From positions 799,501 to 863,500 of the forward strand of contig WPIO01000149.1 of NCBI GenBank assembly GCA_009760855.2: a stretch of 64,000 nucleotides of DNA. The letters run 5' to 3'. The translations under genes were made by a program, and so were the position numbers. This stretch comes from Cristatella mucedo (taxonomy: Eukaryota; Bryozoa; Phylactolaemata; Cristatellidae). Under the pieces are notes generated by a model. That model had not been told where the DNA came from, did not search any database, and was given only the letters and a program-made list of their open reading frames with translations. Position 1 is the first letter of the stretch; each line of letters begins with the position of its first letter. Of the stretch, positions 1-11,100 are shown piece by piece.

Positions 1-479
1 CAGCAAATTAAAATGCATTATCATATTTGTACGCTTCAATGTTGCAAGGCTGTCTTGACAACTTGGCACATCTCAGCATTGAAAAGGAAAATTTTTTTAG
101 AAGATACATTTTTTTTGACATCATTGACCAGTTTGCTAAAGTTAAGGGAAATTTTGTAAAGTTTTCTAAACTGTAATAAAGAAACACTTAATAATCATTG
201 TTTTCATTTAAAATATCATGATTACAATTTTATTAGATTAAATATTAATTAAAATGCTACAGAACGTGACTGCTATATGTTGTGATTTTGAATTTCATTT
301 ATAGTCATTTAAACTTTACTAAAATGTAGTGTATTTGAAAGTTATTGAATAAAGAAAGGGGGCGCCGTCTGTTTAGTTCGTCCGCGGGCGAACAATATCC
401 TAGGAGCTCCACCGGGTCTTGCCCTCCGCTTAGATGAAAGTCCTCGCTCCGTCGCTGGCTTAAAATAAATAAAAAGAAA

Positions 480-1420
480 AAAAACGCGATCGCCGAGGCA
501 CTCGCGGCGGCGGCGAAGAGTCACGCGCAGCGAATGTCGCGGCCAGTAGCAGCAGCGGCGGCGGCGGCGGAATTCGCGACGACTCGCGGCAATTTTGACT
601 CATGTGTCGCTCCCCACGAGATCCCGGTCGAGGTCTGGTCTGAGAGAGGGATGTAACGGCGCTAATCGGTTTTGGCTGCCTAATGGAGCGGCTCGTTAGC
701 TACCGGATGTAGATATAGCAGATATATAGATAGCGGGTATGTAGATATGTAGTAGGGCGACTCGAGAGCTGCTGCCGGTGGCCGTCGGCAGTCCCTCGTC
801 GGAGTGGGCAGAGCGCGTGCTATCGTTCGAGCGAGCGGCTGGCGATCGTATCGGCGACCGGACGGACCGGACGCTTTGGAGCCCGCGCTCTCGCGACGTC
901 TGCTCGCGCGTCGCAGCCAGCTCTGCTCAATTCGCTGCCGTGGCCGGCGGCGGCAGTCGCTGCATCGGCGAAGCGTCAGCCGCCGCAGCTTCGCGGGGAT
1001 GCGATCAGCGCTCGGCTGACGCGCGGCGCTCACGTTCGCTCGGCGGCGGCGGCGAGCGCGGACGAAGCTCCAAATCTAATCGAGCCGCTAAAGACGGCGT
1101 CGCCGCGGATAGATCCTCGCGCCGCCGGCGACCCTGGCGCCAAGATTAGCGTGCTAAGGTCGGCGCACGCTACAGAGGCGTGGACAATGTCGGTCGCAAA
1201 AGTCGCTACCTCGACGGGCGGGCGGCGCAGCAGCGGCGGCGGCGGCGGCTAGCCGCGGCCGCCGCCGCCGCTCTGCCGCGCCCGTTGTCAGGCTCGGGCC
1301 CACAGGTGACGGCGCGTCGACGAATCCGTTTCCAAAGCGTTTGCCGCCAGTCGTCCCGTCGCCACTCGCCCGATACGACGACGCGCTTGACCCGTCCGCA
1401 GCGTCGGTCGGTTGCTTGAA
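480..1420. promoter_or_regulatory. CpG-rich block, possible promoter or 5' UTR
   Basis: About 940 bp of very GC-rich, CpG-dense sequence with (GGC)n-like runs, between AT-rich flanks. Several open frames run through it on both strands, but all are Arg/Ser/Ala low-complexity and look like GC artefacts. It could be the promoter or first exon of a neighbouring gene. Direction is unknown and no core promoter motif was found. Confidence 0.4.
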
Positions 1421-1767
1421 TGCAGCAGTTGTTTTCCATTGTTGCGTTGCTTATTTTGAAATCTCCGTAGGCGAGCGTCATGTTTATTATTTGCGAGCGG
1501 CTGCTTACAACTGTGCAGATGTAGGGCGAGGAGGGGAGACGGTGCTTCATTAGAAAAGAATTCCTGCGTACGAGTCGCCAGCTTTTTCTGAGTCAGCTAC
1601 TGTAGCAAAGCAACGGTTTCTGAGAATAGTGTTGCATAATTTCCGCCCTCGTTTGACCCAGGCGTAAGGTACATATTTAACAACCAAGGTCGTTTTCTCG
1701 AGCCCTGCAGCATATGCAAAGCGCCTCGATATTTTTTAATTTCCTTTGGGCAATATATATGTATGCT

Positions 1768-1768
<1 letters not shown>

Positions 1769-1817
<49 letters not shown>

Positions 1818-1834
1818 GTATACACAGATATATA

Positions 1835-1911
<77 letters not shown>
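1769..1911. repeat. (AT)n / (GT)n microsatellite
   Basis: An (AT)n block and then about 70 bp of uninterrupted (GT)n, directly left of the Tc1-type MITE. Confidence 0.95.
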
Positions 1912-1916
<5 letters not shown>

Positions 1917-1917
1917 G

Positions 1918-3177
1918 CAGTGCTGGCCTGAACAACCAACGCGCCCTGGGGTTTTCAGATATTTCATGGACTGCGTGCCAACAGACTTTTATCAGAGCAT
2001 AGGATTTGCACGATTTAGTAATACTTGTAACAAATCGTGCATGCTACCTCCTTGGTTTTCTTACCAGGTGCAAAAATACACGCCGCAACCCTGTTTTGCA
2101 GTATGTGGGGCAATTCCTGGGCTCGAAATATTGTCGCCATTCTCGACGGATAGCATTTTTTATTACCATCTTAGCATTGTAAAATAAGACGTGCTGTATG
2201 CATCGAAAAAGTGCCGCGCCGGTTTTGGCCAGTGGTGAAGCTGCTTGCCCGACCAAGGTGAAGGCTAAGGCAGTTGATGACCGAGGCCGTGGGCTCGAGC
2301 CCCGTGGCACATGCGAAGCGCCTGAATAGAGATTGAATTCTATTAGGGCGCTATACAAATTAATTATATATAATTATTTAAACTATCATCCTATCTAAAA
2401 ATTTATTTTTAACAACCTGTTGGGCATTTTTTCGGCAACCACCGAGAGCTTGGAGGATGCCGATTTGAGCATGCGTAACCGAGGGGGCGGGGCTTGGTTC
2501 GAAGCGATACAAGAAATCGATGACGTGGTGGAAAGGAAAAAGTCTATCGAACGACCTTTACTGACAAACGAGGAATTAAATAGTTCTTTTACCTTGGCAC
2601 AACTTCAGCGAGCGCCTGTTGACGCTTGCAGAGCGCCGTGATTTCGGCCTGTTCAGGCCTAGACTTCGACAGCAGCTTTACGACGGTACGGTCTGCAGCT
2701 CTTCTTTCGTAGTTCGGCCACGTAGTTGACTGGTTCCTTGCACGAAGTACGCCACCAACGTCTAGCACATTCTCAAACCACGTGTTGTCTGTGTGCGCAT
2801 GCGAAAAACCAGACGTATGCATGCTTGAACGCTACCGTACTAGTGCCGGGGCATAGTCGCTGAGTTGCATTTTGCTTAGAGGGAATACCTTGCGCATTCG
2901 AAAATTCTTAACCATGTTCTGATTTTTCTGCCGAAAACCACCATTTGAAAACCAAAGCCGTCCTCGAAACCACCTGGAACCACCAAGTAAATTAATTTTG
3001 TGTTTTTCGCACCTAGTAGGCTGACCAAGATGTCGACTTGCACGATTTGGTTCATTTACTGTTTACTCATACTAATCTTACCTCGTGGTAATACTCTCAG
3101 GCCGCGATTTTGTAAAACTCAGAAACGTTTCACATTTGCGTAATTTCTGAGAGGGGTGATTTTTCGGGCCAGCACTG
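1918..3177 (+). mobile_element. Tc1-type MITE, copy 1 (contains a nested SINE)
   Basis: The ends are CAGTGCTGGCC (1918-1928) and its inverse GGCCAGCACTG (3167-3177), the terminus known from Tc1/mariner elements, which insert at TA. It sits between (GT)n and (AT)n tracts. There is no transposase frame. The interior matches copy 2 (3322-4386), for example around 2425-2590 versus 3575-3730, apart from a SINE at 2213-2375. Non-autonomous and old. Confidence 0.7.
2213..2375 (+). mobile_element. S1 SINE (tRNA-derived), nested in Tc1-type MITE
   Basis: Has a B-box-like GGGCTCGAGCCCC and then the S1 tail CGCCTGAATAGAGATTG...GGGCGCTATACAAATTAATTA. The head is degraded. It is absent from the second MITE copy. 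Confidence 0.6.
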
Positions 3178-3178
3178 C

Positions 3179-3222
<44 letters not shown>

Positions 3223-3250
3223 ATAAATATATATATATATATATATTTAT

Positions 3251-3283
3251 CCTCGGGGTGCGTATATTTTTGGGCTAGCACTG
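3251..3283 (-). repeat. Isolated Tc1-type terminus, inverted relative to copy 2
   Basis: CCTCGGGGTGCG...GGGCTAGCACTG followed by TA is the inverse of the first 33 bp of copy 2 (3322-3354). About 38 bp of AT palindrome separates the arms, so the two could pair as a hairpin. Confidence 0.55.
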
Positions 3284-3321
3284 TATATCGTATTATATAT
3301 ATCGATATATAATATAATATA

Positions 3322-4386
3322 CAATGCTCGCCCTAAAATATACGCCCCTGAGGATCGACTTATAATCGCTGATAATTCAGTTTTTTCACGGACTGCAGGC
3401 GTACGCAATTTCAACACAGCATATGATTTGCATGAGCTAGCAATATTTTTAGCAAGTCGAACGTACTACCATTTTCGACAGATATTATTTTCTAGTACCG
3501 TCAGAGCACTGTGAAGTAAGATCCAGATACATCTATTATCCGACTCTATAAAACATTATCTACCAACCGTGTTAGGCATTTTTTTCAGCAACCATCGCGA
3601 GTTTGAAGCATTCTAATTTGAGCATTCGCAACCGTAACATTGATATGGTTCAAGGAGATGCTAAAATTCGATGACGCGAGGAAAAAATCTCACAGCAACT
3701 TTTGGTGAAAAAGGAGTTATAAGAATTCATTAAAAATTTTTCATAGGTCTTCACTATCTACGTTTTTTAAATGCATGCACTAAATTAAACTATTGTCTCA
3801 TAATTTAGGCGAACACATTCATCATAATCCATGCATCAATCACAATGGTTGTGGCATCTCACGTGCTTACCAAGACTTCTAAAGTAGTGCTGTAATGGTT
3901 TATGGATTGTGTCATGAGGAAACGTAGTGAGCTGGTTTATTGGTCTAAGTGCATTACCGATTTCTTGCGCATTCTCAAACCAGATCTGGCCTGTGCAGGT
4001 GCATGCGAAAAACAAGAAGGCTAGACTTTGAACATTCCCCGAACTAGTGCCGGACACAGTTGTTAAGATGTGTTTTTCCAGAGGTATATCTGGCCCATTC
4101 AAAAGATCTTACTTCACCCTATTCTGATTGTGCTGCCAAAAACAATCCTTCAAAAACTACAACTGTTTCCGCACCCACGTGAAACTGCCAAGCAAGCTAA
4201 TTTTGCATGTTTTTTCTCACCTAGTAGTCCAACTGAGGTGGCAGCATGCACAATGTTGTACATTCACTGCTTCCTCATTTTAATCTGGCCTTGTGGTAGA
4301 ATTTTTGGCAGTCATTTTGTAAAACTCAGCATAGTTTCAGATCAGTGTTAATTCCCATGATGCATAGATTTTTCGAGCCAGCACTG
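3322..4386 (+). mobile_element. Tc1-type MITE, copy 2
   Basis: Starts TA|CAATGCTCGCC and ends GAGCCAGCACTG, degraded versions of the copy 1 termini. The interior is homologous to copy 1 without the SINE, so it serves as the empty-site control. No coding capacity seen. Confidence 0.65.
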
Positions 4387-5394
4387 CATATAATATAGTA
4401 TTACATATTGTATTTAAATCATATATATATATATATATATATAATTCATATCCTATATGGTGTAGGGGACCTGTAGCAATCACTTGGCATGTAAAAAAAT
4501 ATGACAAAATCATGTCGACAGAAGCAGAACACCTCTGCGGAAACATAAATAAGGCCATGTAAGTAAATAAAATATTCATGCAACACAAACTCATCAATGT
4601 ACGAATATTAAGTTGGACGTCTAAGTTCATGTCAAGCCGTACCTAATTTTTGTATTTTCACAGTTTTTTACTCTATTTCTATAGGCATTCAAAATTTCCC
4701 GCTAATCGGATTAGAGATAGCTATGATTCGGTTACAAAGCAAGATGGCCCGCAGCTGGGAATGTTCAGAGTAAGTGTTGTGAGGCTAGGATCTAAGGCTT
4801 GCGATTAGGCATGGGGAGGTTCGGCGTGGTTTCCGCAATGGTTTCAACTAACAGTTCATGGAAATGCAAAGGCATATTCTTATTTTTACCGTGTTAATTT
4901 AGACTACTAGCCAAGCCTGGGCACATCTGGAAGAGACATCAGGTAAGTCTGGATGTAAGTTATATCGCTCAACAGGCAACCTTCTTGTCCATGTAACTCT
5001 TTATGGTAAGGTTCGAAGTGCATGTTAGACCTGTTGGATATTTTACCAGTGAAAACCAACGCAGTTTCCATATTTCCTGTTGATAAGATTACTGTAAGCA
5101 GCTGCGACATCTCATATCGCAGAGATGGACCATCGAGAAAGCAGTCTGCAAGTCCTTGCTTGAGCGCCTTAAAAAGAATTGCAGCACGACTCCCTCAGGC
5201 CCGATGGAACCATTTTTAGACTTTGCAGGCCCGATATTGGCTAGGGACGCAGCAACTAGAACCAGACTGACAGCATGCGAAATATATCTACCGCAGCACT
5301 CAGGCTAACGTCTCACCCGCTCCGCTCACTCAGCCGTTTAGCGCTCGCTTAAAAGAAAAGTTTTTCACGAATTCAGGTGTACGTAAATGAGGGG
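4387..5394. other. Unassigned sequence
   Basis: A short (AT)n tract at 4420-4443, otherwise non-repetitive sequence with no frame or splice pattern I can support. Confidence 0.5.
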
Positions 5395-5523
5395 CAGCTA
5401 ATTGGTCCAGCGGTCATGGTGCTCGCCCCGACCAAGGTCTAGCTGAGGTCGTGGGCTCGAGCCCCAAGGCACAAGTGAAGCGCCTGAATAGAGATTAAGT
5501 TCTCTTGGGACGCCATACAAATG

Positions 5524-5535
<12 letters not shown>
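5395..5535 (+). mobile_element. S1 SINE
   Basis: A tRNA-like head with A box (TTGGTCCAGCGG) and B box (GTCGTGGGCTCGAGCC), then GCGCCTGAATAGAGATTAAG, GGACGCCATACAAATGAA, and a (TA)n tail at 5524-5562. The best-preserved plus-strand S1 copy. Confidence 0.75.
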
Positions 5536-5561
<26 letters not shown>

Positions 5562-5562
5562 T

Positions 5563-6604
5563 TATATATATAACGACAATACCAATATGGCCGCGGGACC
5601 GACTTCAAGCCTTGCGGCTCGGAGCGCGGATTTCCATGCCTAGACTGGAATTCTTCTGTTCTGGTGGACCCCAGTCAGAACTCTGAAAGCAATTACGCCC
5701 TTTGCTGTCCTACACGCAGCAGCAAATAACTACGGCTGTTAGTGGCACAGGAATAGACGGCAGACCCTAATGAAATGACATCTGGTACAGAAGCCCTACC
5801 GAGTACGTAAATGGCCGCACGATACAGCCATTTAGAACGTATCGTCGTGGCCGAAATACCTCCGGCAGCACGCGAATCTGCCAGCGAAAGCACGAGTCTG
5901 CAGTTATGCTTGCGGTCGATAGGTGCGTCGATTTTCCGGAGAGTTTTTCAGCCTCATTTAAGAACAAGACGACTATTTTGCGATCATTCTGTTGACCGTA
6001 GCCGGCGACAAACGGCCCTGGATCACGTGGTTTCGACGAAGCTTTGGCAAAGGTAAAGTGCTGCAGAAAAGGCTTCGCATGACTTAACATATCTACGGCA
6101 GCCAGCATTATATAATGTCTGCTCAGCGTCGCAATCCTTGTGCATAGCAGTCGCTGTTAAAGGAAGGTACCAAGCCTCGAGCCGCGAGTTGCGTGCATCC
6201 GCTCGTCTGCTCGACTGCTCAACTCGTGCCTCTGCTCGACTGCTCAACTCTCCCGAATATGAGCGCAGCATTCCTTAGGACACTTTACAAAAGACTGACT
6301 ATTACTAATATTGCTATAATCATAACAATGAAAATCAAAATAGTGTTCAAAAGACTAACTATTACAACTTATTTTTTATTGCGCCGTAAGAGAACCGAAT
6401 CTCTATTCGGGTTCATTTGCTACTGACTGCAAGAGAAGCAATAGACATGAGCTAATGACGAGCAACGAAGCGTGCTTAGGCAAGCATACGAAAGCACATA
6501 AGGTACTCGGCGCCGCTGGTTTGCTACGTCTCTGGCTAGTAACATGTGCACTTAATCGTTCACCCGTAAGCACTCGAGGCGTACAGAACGAGCGTTAAGT
6601 TGAC
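5563..6604. other. Unassigned sequence
   Basis: No gene seen. The only structure is a doubled CTGCTCGACTGCTCAACTC at about 6209-6250. Confidence 0.5.
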
Positions 6605-6960
6605 TGGTGCGCGACTTCATTCAACCTCAAAACCGTTGGAGACGGTGCCTTTAGTTCCAATGATCCCAAAGCCTGGAACTCACTACCGACGCACATCACA
6701 ACGTCCCCTGACATGACAACATTTAAAATTCAAAAAGAAGCTTAAAACACACCTGTCCATTACAGTATGTGTTGGGTATTTGGGATTCTTCTTTTGTGTG
6801 CATGTTCCTGCTTACGATACGCCTGCTACTTGCTGACATTACCACCAATCACTCGGTAATGCTTTCTATGCAGCACCTGTAAAGTGCCTGGAAAGAGATT
6901 CGGTTCTCTTAGGGCGCTAAACAAATGTATGATTATTATTATTATCATCCTGCAGATAAC
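6605..6960 (+). mobile_element. Family-1 LINE (L2/CR1-like), 3' fragment
   Basis: Contains the frame-degraded AFSSYAPKAWNSLP-type C-terminus (AAAGCCTGGAACTCACTACC), then the 3' UTR and AGATTCGGTTCTCTTAGGGC with an (ATT)n tail. 5'-truncated, as usual for LINEs. Confidence 0.65.
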
Positions 6961-7025
6961 GTCCATACGCATACAAATGTATTATAATAATAAAACATTT
7001 GTATTATAATAACAAATGTACAAAT

Positions 7026-7060
<35 letters not shown>

Positions 7061-7310
7061 TATTATATTATTATAAATATTATTATTAAATATTAATTAT
7101 AAATGTTATAAATATAAATATTAATAATAATATAAATATATAAATTTATATTTATATTTATATAAATATTAATATTAATATAAATATTATAAATATTATT
7201 ATTAAATATTAATTATAATAATATATATATTATTATTATTATTATTATTATTATAACAAATGTACAAATGTACAAATGTATTATAATAATAATACAAATG
7301 TATTATTCCT
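6935..7310. repeat. AT-rich (ATT)n compound repeat
   Basis: Runs of ATT, TTA and AAATGTACAAATGT, probably an expanded and rearranged LINE tail. Two family-1 LINE 3' ends lie on either side. Confidence 0.8.
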
Positions 7311-7557
7311 ATTGTCCTGCAGATAACGTTCACACGGTGCAGTCGACAATAACAAAGATGGGTTATGCCAGATATCGGAATCCATGGCTCGTAGACAGTT
7401 TGCTCTAGTTGCGGTTGAATGCTATGCTACAGGAAACGTCTACCTCGAGTGTCCTCTGAAATTTGACCGACTTCTTATATAATGCAACCACAGGACAGGG
7501 GCTTCGCCGGCACCCTCATATTTACAGACCTAGCTCGCGCCATGGCTACAACATCGT

Positions 7558-7880
7558 AGTGATTTAAAAAGAACTTAAAATTAAAAAGAACTTAAAAACA
7601 CACCTAGTTAGGACAGCATTTAGTGGGTCCCTATGATTCGTCGTTCATGTGCTTATGCGTGCTGACACTGTGCATGCTGCCACTAGCCACATTTGCATGC
7701 TGACCCTGTGCATGTCACCCCTAACCATGTTATTCATTTTGTTTGTTTATCAAGCGTGATATTACTCACCATTCAATTGCATTTCCCTTTCCAGCAAATG
7801 TAAAGCGCCAAGAGAGAGATATTGAGTTCTCTGAGGGCGCTTTATCAAGTGCATTATTATTATCATTATTATTATTAGTG
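7558..7880 (+). mobile_element. Family-1 LINE, 3' fragment
   Basis: Begins in AAAAACACACCTAGTTAGGA, then GGGTCCCTATGATTCGTC, the TGCATGCTGACCCTGTGCAT repeats, and the end GAGTTCTCTGAGGGCGCTTT with an (ATT)n tail. Confidence 0.65.
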
Positions 7881-7976
7881 TTGACAGCGTCGAACAGTAA
7901 GTCCACCAACAGCCAAATTGTTTAGTATCCGAAAAAACTATGGACAGTTATGTGAAGAGCTGTTGTATGTATATAT

Positions 7977-8114
7977 ATAATTTATTTGTATAGCACCCTA
8001 AGAGAACTTAGTCTCTATTCAAGTGCTTCCCATATGCCTCGGGGCTCGAGCCCACGACCTCAGCGTGACCTTGGTCGGGGCGAGCACCTTAACCGCTGGA
8101 CCAAACCAGCTAGG
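7977..8114 (-). mobile_element. S1 SINE
   Basis: A full-length minus-strand copy: the plus strand reads TTTGTATAGCACCCTAAGAG, then GGGCTCGAGCCCACGACCTC, and ends in the A box GCTGGACCAAACCAGCT. Confidence 0.75.
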
Positions 8115-8504
8115 CATTTGAGCAATCTTTGATGCTGTGCTTGATGATACTCCAATAAAGCTCGTATCGCCGAGGTTTCTGAAAAATGCTAACAATACAA
8201 ATGTCCGCCTATTGCTGATAAAACCGTCAATAAGTTTGGCATTGATTATAATGATGTGCTAGCTTTTGTAACCTACGGGGAAAACTATATGAAAAAAGCC
8301 TCCAAAACCATTTTTAAAAGCTGAATAGGTCATTTAATTCCGTTACGTAACTTGGCACACTTGATGATCCTCGTATTGCATATCTTTCCCTCATAAATAC
8401 AGGATGCATTGGTGTGATTGTAAAGAACACGTGTAATCATGAGCCCAAGTAAACTCTAAAAGCCATTATTTGACCTGGTGAAAGGTGAATTTTCGCGTAA
8501 CTAC

Positions 8505-9715
8505 AAGTGTCTCTGCTTCCTTTTCGCCATCTTTCGGCAGCTTTTTTGATACTATTGATCACCATGTCCTTCTTGCCCGCCTCTCATCTCACCTGGGTAT
8601 CACCGGCACTGCATTGCAATGGATCAGTTCCAATCTCAGTGGGAGACTCCAGCATATTGATCTGAATAGACTAATATCATCCGAGGAACCTCTGAAGGAT
8701 GGGGTACCTCAGGGCTCTGTGCTTGGGCACTACTACGCAGATGACACTCTGTTGTACCTTTGCTTTTTATCCTACCCAGCCCTCCAGCATGTCGAATTCT
8801 CTCAACTTCCTTGCTGCATGTATTGATGGCATCTGCACATGGATGGCAGCAATTTTTTAAATTGAATGATGATAAAGCCAACTTACTAGTTATGGGCAAA
8901 CCAAGTGTGATTGAGAAATTGGAAAGGCTGAAGCTCAAAATCGGCTATGCCAGCGTATCTCCTGCTGAATCTGCACGAAATCTAGGTGTCATTTTCCAAG
9001 GCGACCTTTCTTTAGACGATCACATCAGCTCTATAGTCAAGTCTACCTACTTTCAGCTACATAACATTGCTCAAATTCGGGCTTGTTTAGACAGGGATGC
9101 CATATCTAAATTGGTCCATGCATTGTTGACATCCCGTCTTGACTTCTGTAACTTTTGTAACTCACTGCTTGCTGGCCTACCGGCATGTGCAATCGGGCGC
9201 TTACAGCTGGTGCAAAACCCTGCAGATTGGCTTGTTAGTCGTGAGCGTCGCAGTTTCCACATCATACCACCTCCCACTGACCTGCACTGGCTACCAGTCA
9301 AGCAACGCATCGACTTCAATGTTGTGTCTCTCAATTTTAGATCCTTTCATTATTTGGCTCCAGCCTACCTATTACATCTACTCCACAACAGGCTAAGCAT
9401 CTTACCATCGCTTTTTGGAAGCTAAGCATTTACCTATACCTCGTACGAATCTCAAATCGTTGGGAGACCGTGCCTTTAGCTCTTATGATCTTAAAGCCTG
9501 GAACTCACTCCCAACCTGCGTCACGACATCTCCTGACTTGACCACATTTAAAAAGAAGCTAAAACGCATCTATTTGTAACAGCATTAATCGGTCCCTGTG
9601 ATTCGTCTTTTGTGTGCTTATGCTTGCTGACACTGTGCATGCTGTCACTAACCATATTTGCATGCTGAGCCTGTGCATGTCACCTCTAACCTTGCCACGC
9701 TTGTTGTTGATTGAG
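8505..9715 (+). mobile_element. Family-1 LINE, 5'-truncated reverse transcriptase
   Basis: The reverse-transcriptase part is readable in pieces: FDTIDHHVLLARLSS, GITGTALQW, GVPQGSVLG, then after an internal loss YYADDTLLYL, and further on LLVMGKPSVIEKLE, LGVIFQGDLSLDDHIS and SKLVHALLTSRLDFCN. Frame breaks show it is dead. The YADD catalytic motif and PQGS motif identify it. Closest style: L2/CR1 group of non-LTR elements. Confidence 0.8.
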
Positions 9716-10359
9716 AATGCTGCCGAGTTTTGGCAAGCAATGGTCGAGAGAATCGCTTCGAGATTTGATCTTGGTGGTTAATCGTGCAAATGAGACCGAG
9801 TACTGAAAAACTGAAGAGCTTCTTTTCACTGTTAAGGACACCAATGATTACTGTGATGCTTTACTAAAGATAATCAATCAATAGCAAGCCTGCTGGGGGC
9901 TAAACAAATTTCCTAGCCTACTGCATGCATTGCATTGAAATTTTGATTTAATTTTTGCCAGTATTCTGGGATAGAAAGGCTCGATCAGCCGAGTTGCAGC
10001 GTTGCATTTGATCTGGTGAGAAGTGCCTGTCTGTCTTTTTCGTGGCGTATGCAGCAATTCGAGAGAATACTTGGAAGGCTACTTTAAGCCCCCTCGGCAG
10101 CACCGTGCATTAGGGCTGCGTACTTTTTATCAACAAGTACAGTAATCCGACATTTGCATTGCGCCCTTAGATAACAAAATCTCTGTCTTGGGACTTCGGT
10201 GCGCTGGAAAGGAAGCATCCCAGTTGGTTTTCGCTAGAGTGCACAGTGTCGGCACGCAAAGTATGCAGAGATGCAGAGAACACTTCCCACAGGCGAAGCA
10301 AATGCTGCGATGTAAAGGTGGTTTTTTCTTCTTTTCAAATGCCGTCAAGTGAGGGAATG
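9716..10359. other. Unassigned sequence
   Basis: Between two LINE remnants; nothing recognised. Confidence 0.5.
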
Positions 10360-11100
10360 TCGTGACGTGGGTCACAGTCAGCTCCAGACTTTGAGAGTAC
10401 GCGAACTGAAAGCATGATTGTTAAAGGTTGTGAGGTTTTTGATCGAGACGTAGCTAAGCGACTTGGGAGTCGGAATAATAATAATAATATCTTTGTATAG
10501 CAGCCTCAGAGAACGGAACCTCTTTCTTGGCCCTTCACAGATACTAGAATAGCGGGCGATACGATGTCTAGCGCGATTGAGAAGTAGTTTGGCTTAGTAG
10601 GCCAGGGCAGGAGAAAGAAGGTGCCTACAAGTTAGTGACAAAACCTTTAAGTCAATGAGCTGCTAGAGGGGGGACCAATTTAGGTTGGTGAGAAGCGGTG
10701 TAATGTGGCATTTGTGATGTTCACGACAGACAAGTCCAGCTGCTGAGTTTTGCACTAACCGTAAGCGTATTATTGCACGGGAAGAGAAAAAGCTGCGAAT
10801 AGTGAGCTACAGGAATCAATAAACGGACCAGCTTGGATGTGATACCCCTGTCGAAGTAGGCCCGAATGTTTGCACGTTGTTAAGTAGCTGAGAGCAGACA
10901 GACTTAACTGTGGTCGTCTAGTGAAAGGTTTTTTTTAATGAAAGATCACTTTGGAGCCAGGGCACCAGATTGCAACCAGATGCTACCTACAGGAGATATC
11001 ATGACAAGGCCGATTTTGATACTTGACCAAAGGCAGTGATTGTTCCATGCTGCCCGAAGAAACGACAGAGTACGAACAATATATGCCAGACCTCGGGTCT
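10360..11100 (-). mobile_element. Family-1 LINE relative, degraded, minus strand
   Basis: The reverse complement aligns by eye with the family-1 C-terminal region (the DLSLDDHIS... to LVHA...SRL part and the AAAGCCTGGAACTC.. part), and a similar stretch lies at 45800-46340. Many indels, no open frame. An S1/LINE-type tail (TTTGTATAGCAGCCTCAGAG) is embedded at about 10490-10540. Confidence 0.5.

Noticed and set aside
778-1149. 123-codon frame in the CpG-rich block
   Set aside because: Low-complexity Arg/Ser/Ala peptide, with overlapping frames open on both strands; typical of CpG islands.
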